Assembly (NCBI RefSeq): GCF_001425005.1
Contig: NZ_LMDB01000035.1
Coordinates: 13,005 to 77,004, forward strand
Length of the DNA: 64,000 bases
Origin: Duganella sp. Root336D2
GTDB lineage: Bacteria > Pseudomonadota > Gammaproteobacteria > Burkholderiales > Burkholderiaceae_D
Reading direction: 5' to 3'
A program made the position numbers and the translations under genes. Under the pieces are notes generated by a model. It did no database searches. It had not been told where the DNA came from and saw only the letters and a list, made by a program, of their open reading frames with translations. Positions 26,632 to 35,643 of this stretch are shown here, piece by piece. Within the stretch, counting starts at the first letter, position 1. The number at the start of each line of letters is the position of its first letter.

Positions 26632-27810
26632 TCATGACAAGGCCTCCAGGGACTGCGGCTGCTGCGGCTGCGGCGGCTGCGCCACCTGGTTTTCGCCGCG
26701 CACTTTCGCCGCTTGCAGGGCTTCGTCGGCGCGTTTGAACAGGCTGACCGTGCTGTCGTCGGCACGGATGGTGGTGACGCCCATGCTGGCCGTCAGCTTG
26801 ATAATCGCACGCTCGGTCTTGACTGGCGTCGCCTCGATGGCGCGGCGGATGCGCTCCGCCACCATCATCGCGTCCTCCTGCCCCGTGCGCGGGAGCTGGA
26901 TGGCGAATTCGGCGCCGCCCAGGCGGCCCATCAGGTCGGAATCGCGCAATTGCTTTTTGCAGGTTTCCACCATGGACTTCAGGGCCGCGTCGCCGGCGGC
27001 GTGGCCGTAGCTGTCGTTGACGCGCTTGAACTGGTCGAGCGCCAGGATGATCATGGCGGTGGGCAGGCCCGGGCGGCGCGCCAGCGCCATCCAGGTACCC
27101 AAAGCCTGGTAGAAGCCGCGCCGGTTCGGCACGTCCGTCAGCGGATCGGTGGTTTCCAGGCGCGCCAGGTCCATCTGCAGTTTCTCGCGCGACAGCAGCA
27201 GGTAGCCAAAAGCGTTCACCAGCATCATCAGGTAGAAGCCGCCGAAACCGAAAAGCTGCATCGCATTGGCGCTGATCCATGGCAGGCCGTCGGGGAAGGC
27301 CGCTGTCAGCAGGCCGCGCCCGGTGATCACCAGCGCCAGCACGAACATGGCGACCACCAGGTAGCGCCGCAGCATACTGCCGCCGCGCCAGGCGCGCGCC
27401 AGCGCCAGCACACCGGCGAGGAAGAAGAAGCCGACACACAGGGAGCCGAACGCAAGGCGCAGCGCCGGCGCGGTATCCAGGATGTGGAAGGCCAGCAGCA
27501 CACCGACCGCCAGCGACAGCGCCGGGTACAGGTAGTTGCGCCAGCGTGGACGGCCGATACCTTCCCACAGTGCGCCGGCATCGAGCGCGAAGCCGGCCAG
27601 CAGCACGGCATTGGCCACCGGGCCGGCCAGCAACTCCGGCACCACGCCGCGGAAATACAACAGGGCCCAGCCCACCGCCTGGCACTGCTTCGCAATGGCC
27701 CAAGTGGACAGGGTCAGCGACTTCTTGCTCTCGCACTCGAAGAAAAACAGCGCCGCGCACAGGCTTAGGTTGCCCAGCGCGAGGGCGAGAACCAGGGTTT
27801 TGATATCCAT
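26632..27810 (-). CDS. Membrane GGDEF-domain protein, predicted catalytically inactive
   Basis: The protein is 392 residues: about six or seven membrane helices (1-205) and a C-terminal GGDEF domain (about 212-375). The signature reads GGAEF (298-302) with Ala300 in place of the metal-binding acidic residue, and the upstream metal motif reads LALDQFK with Ala257 where diguanylate cyclases have Asp (DxDxFK). These correspond to the two magnesium ligands of PleD. DPLTDVPNR also departs from the DxLTGLxNR consensus. Substrate-pocket residues KRVND and GHAAGD remain. A GTP- or c-di-GMP-sensing or scaffold role is more likely than synthesis. The C-terminus is a Gln/Pro repeat. Confidence 0.88.
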   Translation of the reverse strand: MDIKTLVLALALGNLSLCAALFFFECESKKSLTLSTWAIAKQCQAVGWALLYFRGVVPELLAGPVANAVLLAGFALDAGALWEGIGRPRWRNYLYPALSLAVGVLLAFHILDTAPALRLAFGSLCVGFFFLAGVLALARAWRGGSMLRRYLVVAMFVLALVITGRGLLTAAFPDGLPWISANAMQLFGFGGFYLMMLVNAFGYLLLSREKLQMDLARLETTDPLTDVPNRRGFYQALGTWMALARRPGLPTAMIILALDQFKRVNDSYGHAAGDAALKSMVETCKKQLRDSDLMGRLGGAEFAIQLPRTGQEDAMMVAERIRRAIEATPVKTERAIIKLTASMGVTTIRADDSTVSLFKRADEALQAAKVRGENQVAQPPQPQQPQSLEALS

Positions 27811-27831
27811 TGCTTGGCGGACGGGCCGCGG

Positions 27832-28107
27832 TCAGACTTCGTGTTCGACGTTGCTACTGCCGTCGCCGATCTTGCTGGCCCAGGCTTTGGCGAAGAACTC
27901 TTTTTCATCTTCAGTTGGCATGTCGTGCCAGAACACGATCAGCGTGCCCTTGTGGTCATGCAGCTGGCTGACCTTTTCGATGAACTGCTGCTTGCCTGCG
28001 TGGTCGGCCAGTGCGGCCACGTAACCATACACGCGGGTCAGGCGCTCGATGCGATCAGGCTCGGTGAAACTGTTGGTCGCCGTAATGGTTGGATGGTCTA
28101 AGAACAT
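27832..28107 (-). CDS. Conserved hypothetical protein, 91 residues
   Basis: This is a small soluble acidic/basic mixed protein (PDRIERLTRVYGYVAALADH, QLHDHKGTLIVFWHDMPTEDEKEFF). It has no signal peptide or membrane helix. It lies 21 bases upstream of the degenerate GGDEF gene on the same strand and may share its transcript. I do not recognise a family; the tidy alpha/beta pattern and codon use suggest a real gene. Confidence 0.65.
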   Translation of the reverse strand: MFLDHPTITATNSFTEPDRIERLTRVYGYVAALADHAGKQQFIEKVSQLHDHKGTLIVFWHDMPTEDEKEFFAKAWASKIGDGSSNVEHEV

Positions 28108-28260
28108 TTATCGTCTCCAAGCTGCCTATGTTGGCAATGTACCTATAAAAGTTGCCGATGTAAACGCGAGCGCCCTGCCGCGCGGCTCATCCGGTACACT
28201 GGGGTGGAAACCGGAGCCCGGCAGCTTATCAGATCATCACGGCTCATAACAAGTTGACAA

Positions 28261-29034
28261 ATGACTTCCATTCCCGACCACCGCCGCCCCCTGGTTCGCC
28301 GCCGGCGCGGCCGCCTGTCGCTGGAATTCACACCCGGCGAAGTGCAGAGCCAGATGGATCCGGCCGATCCGGACGCGCTGGTGCTGGCCTATGCCCGCGC
28401 CATGATGTGTTTTGTCCTGTTCAAACCGAACCCCAAGCATATCGTCATGGTAGGCCTGGGCGGCGGCTCGCTGGCCAAATTCTGCTATCGCTACCTGCCC
28501 CGCACCCGCATCACAGTGCTCGAATTGCGGGCCGATGTCATCGCCCTGCGCGAACGCTTCGCCATCCCGCAGGACAATGAGCGCTTCCGCGTCATCCAAT
28601 GCGATGCCGCCAAATACATGAAGGAGTTGAAGGACAGTGCCGACGTGCTGCTGGTGGACGGCTTCGACGCCGACGGTTTGCCGAACGTCCTGGCCACCGA
28701 CCACTTCTACGCCGACTGCCGGCGCGCCCTGCGGCCGGACGGCGTGCTGGCTGCCAATGTCTTCAGCTACGACCCGAAATACCGCAGCGTGCTGGTACGG
28801 CTGTCGAATGCCTTCCACGACCGTATCTGCCAGTTCACCGGCATCGCCGGCAACAACCACATCCTGTTTGCGGTTCGACCCGGCCGCGCCCCGGGTGCGC
28901 CGGCCAGCGCCATGCAGCGCCGCGTGGCCGCCTGGGGCAGTCCGACGCCGGGGCTGGGTTTCGGCCTGGCCAATCGACTGTTGGCAATTTACACCGTTTC
29001 CCGCCTGCGCAAGAGAGTTTTGACGGGAGATTAA
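28261..29034 (+). CDS. Spermidine synthase-like methyltransferase-fold protein
   Basis: The protein is 257 residues. The Rossmann-type SpeE fold is visible: HIVMVGLGGGSLAKFCYRYLP (nucleotide loop), ITVLELRADVIALRERF, FRVIQCDAAKYM and ADVLLVDGFDADGLPNVL. True spermidine synthases have DGxxxxxERDE-type substrate residues, which are not obvious here, so the aminopropyl acceptor is unknown and it may be a different transferase. It is divergent from the 91-residue gene with a 153-base gap; 61 bases before the next gene. Confidence 0.75.
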   Translation: MTSIPDHRRPLVRRRRGRLSLEFTPGEVQSQMDPADPDALVLAYARAMMCFVLFKPNPKHIVMVGLGGGSLAKFCYRYLPRTRITVLELRADVIALRERFAIPQDNERFRVIQCDAAKYMKELKDSADVLLVDGFDADGLPNVLATDHFYADCRRALRPDGVLAANVFSYDPKYRSVLVRLSNAFHDRICQFTGIAGNNHILFAVRPGRAPGAPASAMQRRVAAWGSPTPGLGFGLANRLLAIYTVSRLRKRVLTGD

Positions 29035-29095
29035 TGAGTATTGCCCCAAAGCCATGAGAATTATGACAAACTACATTTTTTGAGCAAGGGACACC

Positions 29096-31966
29096 ATGGC
29101 AGTTCGGCGCAAGGGACTATCGCACTACGCTGCAGCCGCACTCACGCTGGGCGCAGGCCTGGCGGCCAGCGCCATCCTGTTCGTCTCCGTCAGCGCCCTC
29201 GAATTCGGCAAGATGGAACTCGCTTTCCAGCAGCGCGCCAACGCCCGCGTGACGGCCATTGAACGCGGGCTGGCCGATGCCGAAGAAGTACTGAATGTGA
29301 TCAATGAACTGTTCCGTACCGTGCAACCGGTCAGCCGCGAACAGTTCCATACCTTTTCAGAACCGCTGCTCAAGCGCTACCCCTTCATCCAGGCTTTCAA
29401 CTATCACCGCGTGCTGGCGCATGCCGAGCGTCCCGCGTTTGAAGCATCGATGCAGGAGCTCTTCCCCGGTTTCCAGCTCACCGAGTTGTCGCCCGAAGGC
29501 AAAGCAGTGCCGGCCCCGGTGCGGCCGTATTACAACATCGTCGAATACCTGGAACCGATGGCGGGCAACGAGCCGGCGCTTGGCCTGAACACCGGCAGCA
29601 ACGTGCAGGTGCGCGGCGCCATCGACCGCATCCTGCACAGCGGCCGGCCTTCCGCCACCGAGCAGCTGCAGCTGGCGCAGGACCCGGCGCAGCACAACAG
29701 CTTCATCATGATCATGCCGGTGTACCGGCCCGGCATGCCGACCGGCACACGCGCCGAGCGCCAAGCGGCATGGGCTGGCGATACCGCAGCCGTGATCCGC
29801 ACACCCCACCTGGTGCACACCATCCTGCAGCAGAACGGCTTGCTGGACGACGCCAGCCTGGGCCTGAGCGTGTATGCCGGCGACCCGTCGGAAACCAGCA
29901 CCCTGGCTTACCGCCGCGGCCCGGTGCCGGCCGTCCGCAAGGAACACTGGCTGCACCGCTGGCTCGATTTCGACTATCACAGCAGCGAGATGCGCAGCTT
30001 CGACGTGCTGGGCCGCACCTGGCATATCCGCAGCGACGACTTGCCGCGCCCTTTCCTGGCCGATCACCTTGGTTCGCTCGGCACCTTGCTGGGCGGCCTG
30101 CTGTTCAGCGCCCTGGCGGCAGCCTTCGTGCATACCCTGGTGCAGCGCTCGCGCGGCGTGCAGCTGCTGGTTGAAGCCCGCACTGCCGACCTGCAGCGTT
30201 CCAACCAGCGCCTGGCCGAAGACGTGGCTGCACGCAAGCGCACCGAGCGCGCGCTGCAGGAATCCGAGCACCGCTTCCGCCGCTTGCTGGCCCTGTCTTC
30301 CGACTGGTACTGGGAACAGGATACGCATTTCCGCTTCACCCACATCACCGGCGGCTTCTTTGAAAAAGGCCATGTGGCCAAGGAAAACTTCCTGGGCCGC
30401 ACGCGCTGGGAGTGCACCCCGGAGCTGTACACCAGCAGCGCGGGGCGCGACCATATCAACAAGGTGCAGGCCCGCCTGCCCTTCTCCAATTTCGAATATG
30501 CCATCGTCGGCCACGACGGTGTCACGCGCTGGTTCAACACCAGCGGCGAACCGGTGTACGACGCGCAGGGCGAATTCAAGGGCTACCGCGGCACCGGCAG
30601 CGAGATCACGGAGCGCAAGGAAGCGGAACAGCGCATCCAGCATATCGCCCACCACGACGTGCTGACCGGCCTGCCCAACCGGGTGCTGCTGCAGGACCGC
30701 CTGCAGCAAGCCATCGCCTACGCCAACCGCAGCGGCCTGCCGATGTGGGTGATGCTGATCGACCTGGACCGCTTCAAGTTCGTCAACGACAGCCTGGGCC
30801 ACAAGGCCGGCGACCAGCTCCTGCAAACGGTGGCAACGCGCCTGCAATCAAGCGTGCGCGAAAGCGATACGGTGGCGCGCCTGTCGGGCGACGAATTCGT
30901 GGCGATCCTGAGCCAGTACCCGGACGAGCAATTGTCGCCCGCCATCATCGAACGCGTGATGAAGGCGCTGGCGCAGCCGGTGCTATTGGAGGGCAAGGAA
31001 TTCTTCGTCACCTGCTCCATCGGCGTCGCGGTCTACGATGCCGACGGCACGCCGGCGCAGCACCTGATCGAACACGCCGACATCGCGATGTACTCGGCCA
31101 AGAAACTGGGCCGCAACACCTTCCAGTTCTACCAGCCGGAAATGAACGACAAAGCGCAGGAACGCCTGCGCATCGAAAGCGCGCTGCGCAATGCGCTGGA
31201 ACGCGATGAATTCGTGCTGCATTACCAGCCGCAGGTCGACCTGTCTTCCGGCGCCATCGTCGGCATGGAAGCCTTGCTGCGCTGGCAGCATCCGGAACTT
31301 GGCATGGTGCCGCCGGCGCGCTTTATCAGCCTGGCCGAAGAAACGGGCCTGATCGTGCCGATCGGCGCCTGGGTGCTGCGCACCGCCTGCCAGCAGGCGC
31401 GCGTACTGCGCGATGCCGGTTTCAAAGACTTGCGCATGGCTGTCAACCTGTCGGCACGCCAGTTTGCGCAGCCCGAACTGGTTTCCACCATTGCCGCCGC
31501 GCTGGAGGAAAGCGGCCTGCCGCCGTCCGCGCTGGAACTGGAACTGACCGAAAGCCTGTTCATGCACGACGTGGCGCAAGGCGTGAACCTGCTGCACGAA
31601 CTGAAAACGCTGGGCGTGGCGCTGTCGATCGACGATTTCGGCACCGGTTACTCCAGCCTGTCCTACCTGCGCAATTTCCCGATCGACGTGCTGAAGATCG
31701 ACCGCTCCTTCGTCCATGACATCGCCACCGATGCCGACGATGCGGCCATTGTGGTGTCGGTTATCGCACTTGCACACAACCTTGAGTTGCGCGTGATTGC
31801 GGAAGGGGTAGAATCTGAAGAGCAGCTTGAGTTCCTGCGCCGCCATGGCTGCGACGAAATCCAGGGTTTTTATTTCAGCCGGCCTGTCGGCGCATCCGAG
31901 ATGCGCCAGATGTTGCAGGAAGGCAAGCAACTAGCCAGCGCGGCGCCCCGCCGACTGCGAGCCTGA
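29096..31966 (+). CDS. CHASE-PAS-GGDEF-EAL c-di-GMP turnover protein
   Basis: The protein is 956 residues. A membrane helix (about 12-33) and a periplasmic CHASE sensor (about 40-320, with PFIQAFNYHRVL and YYNIVEYLEPM) are followed by a second helix (about 325-348), a coiled coil, a PAS domain (about 390-510), GGDEF (about 525-690) and EAL (about 700-945). GGDEF reads SGDEF near residue 597 with the metal Asp kept in LIDLDRFKFVND. EAL carries MEALLRWQHPE and DDFGTGYSSL with the metal and catalytic acids. Both activities look possible; PDE activity is likely. The small gene at 31985 follows by 18 bases. Confidence 0.93.
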   Translation: MAVRRKGLSHYAAAALTLGAGLAASAILFVSVSALEFGKMELAFQQRANARVTAIERGLADAEEVLNVINELFRTVQPVSREQFHTFSEPLLKRYPFIQAFNYHRVLAHAERPAFEASMQELFPGFQLTELSPEGKAVPAPVRPYYNIVEYLEPMAGNEPALGLNTGSNVQVRGAIDRILHSGRPSATEQLQLAQDPAQHNSFIMIMPVYRPGMPTGTRAERQAAWAGDTAAVIRTPHLVHTILQQNGLLDDASLGLSVYAGDPSETSTLAYRRGPVPAVRKEHWLHRWLDFDYHSSEMRSFDVLGRTWHIRSDDLPRPFLADHLGSLGTLLGGLLFSALAAAFVHTLVQRSRGVQLLVEARTADLQRSNQRLAEDVAARKRTERALQESEHRFRRLLALSSDWYWEQDTHFRFTHITGGFFEKGHVAKENFLGRTRWECTPELYTSSAGRDHINKVQARLPFSNFEYAIVGHDGVTRWFNTSGEPVYDAQGEFKGYRGTGSEITERKEAEQRIQHIAHHDVLTGLPNRVLLQDRLQQAIAYANRSGLPMWVMLIDLDRFKFVNDSLGHKAGDQLLQTVATRLQSSVRESDTVARLSGDEFVAILSQYPDEQLSPAIIERVMKALAQPVLLEGKEFFVTCSIGVAVYDADGTPAQHLIEHADIAMYSAKKLGRNTFQFYQPEMNDKAQERLRIESALRNALERDEFVLHYQPQVDLSSGAIVGMEALLRWQHPELGMVPPARFISLAEETGLIVPIGAWVLRTACQQARVLRDAGFKDLRMAVNLSARQFAQPELVSTIAAALEESGLPPSALELELTESLFMHDVAQGVNLLHELKTLGVALSIDDFGTGYSSLSYLRNFPIDVLKIDRSFVHDIATDADDAAIVVSVIALAHNLELRVIAEGVESEEQLEFLRRHGCDEIQGFYFSRPVGASEMRQMLQEGKQLASAAPRRLRA

Positions 31967-31984
31967 GGAGATAGGAGAGTGGAC

Positions 31985-32176
31985 ATGAACAGCGTAGACC
32001 TGCATCGACAGCAAGTACGCAGCGACCACCGGACGCGCGACATCATCAACCAGGCTGTAGCCGCCCTGCCCGAAGTGGGTTTGCGCCGCGCCGCCGAATT
32101 CCTGTTCGCGATGGGCGTGCCGCAGCCGATTGCGCTGCGGACGCTGGTCTATCCGACCCATCGCCGCGCGCATTAA
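31985..32176 (+). CDS. Small conserved protein downstream of the GGDEF-EAL gene
   Basis: The product is 63 residues from ATG 31985, chosen because AGGAG (31973-31977) is 7 bases upstream; a GTG 6 bases earlier is less well placed. The sequence VRSDHRTRDIINQAVAALP and GLRRAAEFLFAMGVPQPIAL is helical with no membrane segment. It is probably translated from the GGDEF-EAL transcript. Function unknown. Confidence 0.6.
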   Translation: MNSVDLHRQQVRSDHRTRDIINQAVAALPEVGLRRAAEFLFAMGVPQPIALRTLVYPTHRRAH

Positions 32177-32185
32177 GCTGCCTGC

Positions 32186-32674
32186 TTAAGTTTTCCTGAC
32201 CGCAGCGGCCACTTGCTGGCGTGCGGCCTTGCGCAGCTTCGCCTTTTCCCAGCGTGCGATCTGTTCCGGCGTTTGCGGCACCAGCGGCGGCACCGCCTGC
32301 GGCTTGCGGTCCTGGCTCACGGCCACCATTGTGAAATAGCAGCTGTTCGCGTGGCGCACCAGGCGCTTCTGGATGTCTTCCGCCACCACCCGGATGCCCA
32401 CTTCCATCGAACTGCTGCCGGTGTAGTTGACCGAGGCCAGGAAGGTCACCAGTTCGCCCACATGGATAGGCTGCAGGAACATCACCTGGTCTACCGACAG
32501 CGTCACCACATAGCTGCCCGAATAGCGGCTGGCGCAGGCGTAAGCTACGCCGTCCAGCAGCTTGAGGATGGCGCCGCCGTGCACATTCCCAGAGAAGTTC
32601 GCCATGTCGGGCGTCATCAAAACCGTCATCGACAGCTCGTGCGCCGACCAGTGCATCGTATTTTCCATCGCCAT
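32186..32674 (-). CDS. Acyl-CoA thioesterase, YciA-like hotdog fold
   Basis: The protein is 162 residues (possible second start MENTMHW at 32668). The hotdog thioesterase signature VHGGAILKLLDGVAYACASRYS, preceded by FSGN with the usual catalytic Asn/Asp region, is clear, followed by VDQVMFLQPIHVGELVTFLASV. It hydrolyses acyl-CoA to free acid and CoA; chain preference cannot be told. The Lys/Arg-rich tail is poorly conserved. It is convergent with the 63-residue gene. Confidence 0.9.
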   Translation of the reverse strand: MAMENTMHWSAHELSMTVLMTPDMANFSGNVHGGAILKLLDGVAYACASRYSGSYVVTLSVDQVMFLQPIHVGELVTFLASVNYTGSSSMEVGIRVVAEDIQKRLVRHANSCYFTMVAVSQDRKPQAVPPLVPQTPEQIARWEKAKLRKAARQQVAAAVRKT

Positions 32675-32694
32675 GCCAAGGTAGTTATAGATGG

Positions 32695-35541
32695 CTATAT
32701 GCTACCCGATGGCGCCGCCGTACGCTCATCAACGTCGATGATGCAGCCGCTCCATTCGCGCACCCCGCCCTGTTCATCGAGCAGCGGGGTCGCCACCACG
32801 CTGGCCCGCAGCCAGTCGCCGCCAGCTTCATGCAGGCGCACCTTGGCCTCGCCGCTGGTCGAAGTCCGCACTGCATCGCGCCACATGCTGCGGGCGCGCG
32901 CCCGGTCGTCGGGATGGATCGATTCCAGCCATGCTTCGCTGCCTTTGCCGCTGGCATCGGCCTCCCAGCTCAGGATTGAGATATCGCGCAGCACATGGCG
33001 CAGGCGCGATTCGCTGGCGCGCAAGGCTGCTTGCGAACGCGCGCGTTCAAATTCCACGCCAATGCGCGCCGCAGCCTCCTCGAACAACGCTACTTCGGAT
33101 GGCTCCCACTTGCGCGCGACAGGCTGGCAGGCCAGGAAGAAGCCGAGCCACACATCGCCCTTGTGGCAAACGGCGCCCAGGATCGCTCCGCGCCCGCCGG
33201 CAAGCTGCGACAGCCCTCCCATGCCGACAGCGTCCTCGATGTCATCGTCCACAACCGCCTCACCGTCGCGCCAGCGTGACAGCGCCGCCGCCCCGAGCTT
33301 TTCCACCTCGCCGCTGCCGTGCAGCGCGGGAGCGCCGGCGGCATACCCCGGCATCGTGTCGTAGCGCCCGCCCCGGATACCGGCAAAAGACAGTTGCGGC
33401 ACAGCGAGCCGCTCGCCCAGCATCCGGCAGCCCAGCGCCAGTAGCGCCATGGGGTCAACCAGCGGCCGCAGGCTGTCGCCCAGCCGCAGCAGGAAGTGCT
33501 GGTCGGCGGCGCGGGCACGGACCTCGTCCTCGGCAATACGGCGGCGGCTGATATCGACAAACGCCAGCACCGCGCCGGCAACCTCGTCGTCCCGGGTCCG
33601 GTAAGGCCGCACGCGAACGATATAATGGCCGCCATCGAGCGCGTTGACTTCCCGTTCCTGCGGCTGCTGGCTTTCCAGCACCGCGGCCACATCGGACTGC
33701 AGCTCGGGGTAATCGAGGCGGTGGGTGATATCGAGCAGGCGGCGGCCGACATCGCGTGGAATCAGGTTGAATATGCCGGCGGCGCGCGGTGTGAAGCGTT
33801 TAACTGCGAGGTTGGGACCGACGAAGATGGTAGCCAGGTCCGCCGCTGCAATCAGGTTGACCAGGTCGTCGTTGACACGGCCGGTATCGTCCAGGCGGGC
33901 GGCGAGTTCGGCATTGACAGTCGATAGTTCTTCATTGTGCGACTGCAGCTCTTCGCAGCCGCTCTCCGCCATGGCCAGGCGGCTGCACAGTTCGTCGGGC
34001 GACAAGTGCTGCGGCACCGCTTTTCCTGCACCAGCCGGAGCATGTGTGAAACTGACGCGCCGCGCAGGCGCCGCGACTTCCGCGCTAGCACCGGCAACGA
34101 CCCGAGCCTGGTAAATCCTGTGCTCACGGTCCACATGTGAAAATAGCTCGGGCACTGGCGTCGCGGTTTCCGCGTTGCCGAGGAACAGAACACCACCGCG
34201 ACTGAGGCTGAAATGGAAACGCTGCAGCACCTGCCTTTGCATTGCCCGGTCGAGGTAGATCATGAAGTTGCGGCAAGTGACCAGGTCCAGTTCCGAGAAC
34301 GGCGGGTCGCGCAGCAGGTTATGGCTGGCAAAGGTAATCAGCTCACGCAGCGGCTGGCGCACGCGGTACTGTTTACCTGCGCGGACAAAATAGCGCTCAA
34401 GGCTGGCCGGGGGCACTTCGTCCTGGATCGATTCCGGGTACATGCCGGCACGCGCCACGCCCAGTGCCTGCTCGTCGATATCGGAGGCGAAAATATGGAT
34501 GCGCGGCGGGTTGTCCATCGCGCGCGCCGCATCGGACAGCAGCATCGCCAGCGTATAGGCTTCCTGCCCCGTCGAGCAGGCTGCAACCCAGGCCCGCAGC
34601 TCGCCTTTGGCACGCGCCGCCAGCATGGCCGGCAATACCGCATCACGCAACTGGTCGAACGACAGGCGATCGCGGAAAAAGCCGGTGACACCGATCAGCA
34701 AATCCTTCATCAGCTTGCGCGCTTCGCTGTCGTCATTTACCAACAATGTGCGATAGGCGGACACGCTGGGGATGCCACGCAGGTGCAGGCGGCGCTCCAG
34801 GCGGCGCAGGATTGTCGGCCGCTTGTAATTACGGAAGTCATGTCCAGTGCTCTCGTGCACCATTGCCAGCACTTCCTGCACGGCCGCATCTTCCGTCTCT
34901 ACACCATCCACCAGCAAAATGCCGGCATCGTTACTTTCATGCAGCAGCAGGCGCGCTGCGATGTCGGATGCCGGCAGGATAATGTCGGCCTGGCTGGCCT
35001 TGATGGCAGTTTCCGGCAAGGTGCCGAACTGGGCGTCCTGCGGCAGCTGGACGACGGTGGTGCCGCCCTGCTCGCGCAACGCCGCCAGGCCGCCGCAGCC
35101 ATCCTGCCCCATGCCGGACAACAGCACCCCGGTCGCCAGCTGCCGGTGCGACAGGGCCAGGGAGTGGAAGAAGTAATCGATCGCGCCCAGAGAAGTATGG
35201 CCGGCATTTGCCTCATCGATGAACAGGAAACGGTCTTCGACTTTCAGCAGCGTGCCGGGGGCAATCACGTAAATGTGGTTGACCAGTACTTCGGTCGGAT
35301 GCTGCGTCACCTGCGTTACCGGCATCTTGCTAAAACGCTGCAAGGTTTCGGCGGATCTGCTGGAATGGGACGGCAGCAGGTGCAGGATAATAACGATCGA
35401 GAACCCAGGCGCCTCCGGCAAGCCAGGCAACATGCGCTCCAGCGCGGCCAGCCCGCCAGCGGACGCGCCGATCCCGACCAGCGGGAACTTCACACTGGCC
35501 ATGCCCAGCTCAGCTTTACCGAGTGCTTCTGGCGAGTTCAT
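32695..35541 (-). CDS. CheB-CheR fusion with PAS and GAF domains, no kinase
   Basis: The protein is 948 residues. The N-terminal CheB methylesterase domain (about 20-205) has GIGASAGG (Ser nucleophile), IILHLLPSH and LLSGMGQDG (Asp). A CheR methyltransferase (about 215-480) follows, with TGFFRDRLSFDQL, the SAM loop AACSTGQEAYTLA (Gln where Glu is usual) and VTCRNFMIYLDRAMQ. Then come a coiled coil (SCEELQSHNEELSTVNAEL), a PAS domain (FVGPNLAVKRFTP), a GAF-like domain (about 690-830) and a last PAS. Such proteins often end in a histidine kinase; this one does not. It may adjust chemoreceptors or act as a kinase-less signalling hub. It is divergent from the M16 pair. Confidence 0.9.
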   Translation of the reverse strand: MNSPEALGKAELGMASVKFPLVGIGASAGGLAALERMLPGLPEAPGFSIVIILHLLPSHSSRSAETLQRFSKMPVTQVTQHPTEVLVNHIYVIAPGTLLKVEDRFLFIDEANAGHTSLGAIDYFFHSLALSHRQLATGVLLSGMGQDGCGGLAALREQGGTTVVQLPQDAQFGTLPETAIKASQADIILPASDIAARLLLHESNDAGILLVDGVETEDAAVQEVLAMVHESTGHDFRNYKRPTILRRLERRLHLRGIPSVSAYRTLLVNDDSEARKLMKDLLIGVTGFFRDRLSFDQLRDAVLPAMLAARAKGELRAWVAACSTGQEAYTLAMLLSDAARAMDNPPRIHIFASDIDEQALGVARAGMYPESIQDEVPPASLERYFVRAGKQYRVRQPLRELITFASHNLLRDPPFSELDLVTCRNFMIYLDRAMQRQVLQRFHFSLSRGGVLFLGNAETATPVPELFSHVDREHRIYQARVVAGASAEVAAPARRVSFTHAPAGAGKAVPQHLSPDELCSRLAMAESGCEELQSHNEELSTVNAELAARLDDTGRVNDDLVNLIAAADLATIFVGPNLAVKRFTPRAAGIFNLIPRDVGRRLLDITHRLDYPELQSDVAAVLESQQPQEREVNALDGGHYIVRVRPYRTRDDEVAGAVLAFVDISRRRIAEDEVRARAADQHFLLRLGDSLRPLVDPMALLALGCRMLGERLAVPQLSFAGIRGGRYDTMPGYAAGAPALHGSGEVEKLGAAALSRWRDGEAVVDDDIEDAVGMGGLSQLAGGRGAILGAVCHKGDVWLGFFLACQPVARKWEPSEVALFEEAAARIGVEFERARSQAALRASESRLRHVLRDISILSWEADASGKGSEAWLESIHPDDRARARSMWRDAVRTSTSGEAKVRLHEAGGDWLRASVVATPLLDEQGGVREWSGCIIDVDERTAAPSGSI

Positions 35542-35643
35542 CGTTTAGGGCTCCTGCCCCATTCTAGCCCTTACTTAAAAATTAGCATTTTCGCTATGAA
35601 TCCAGTATTCTTCCAGCAACTTCTTTCACCCAAAGGAAACCCA

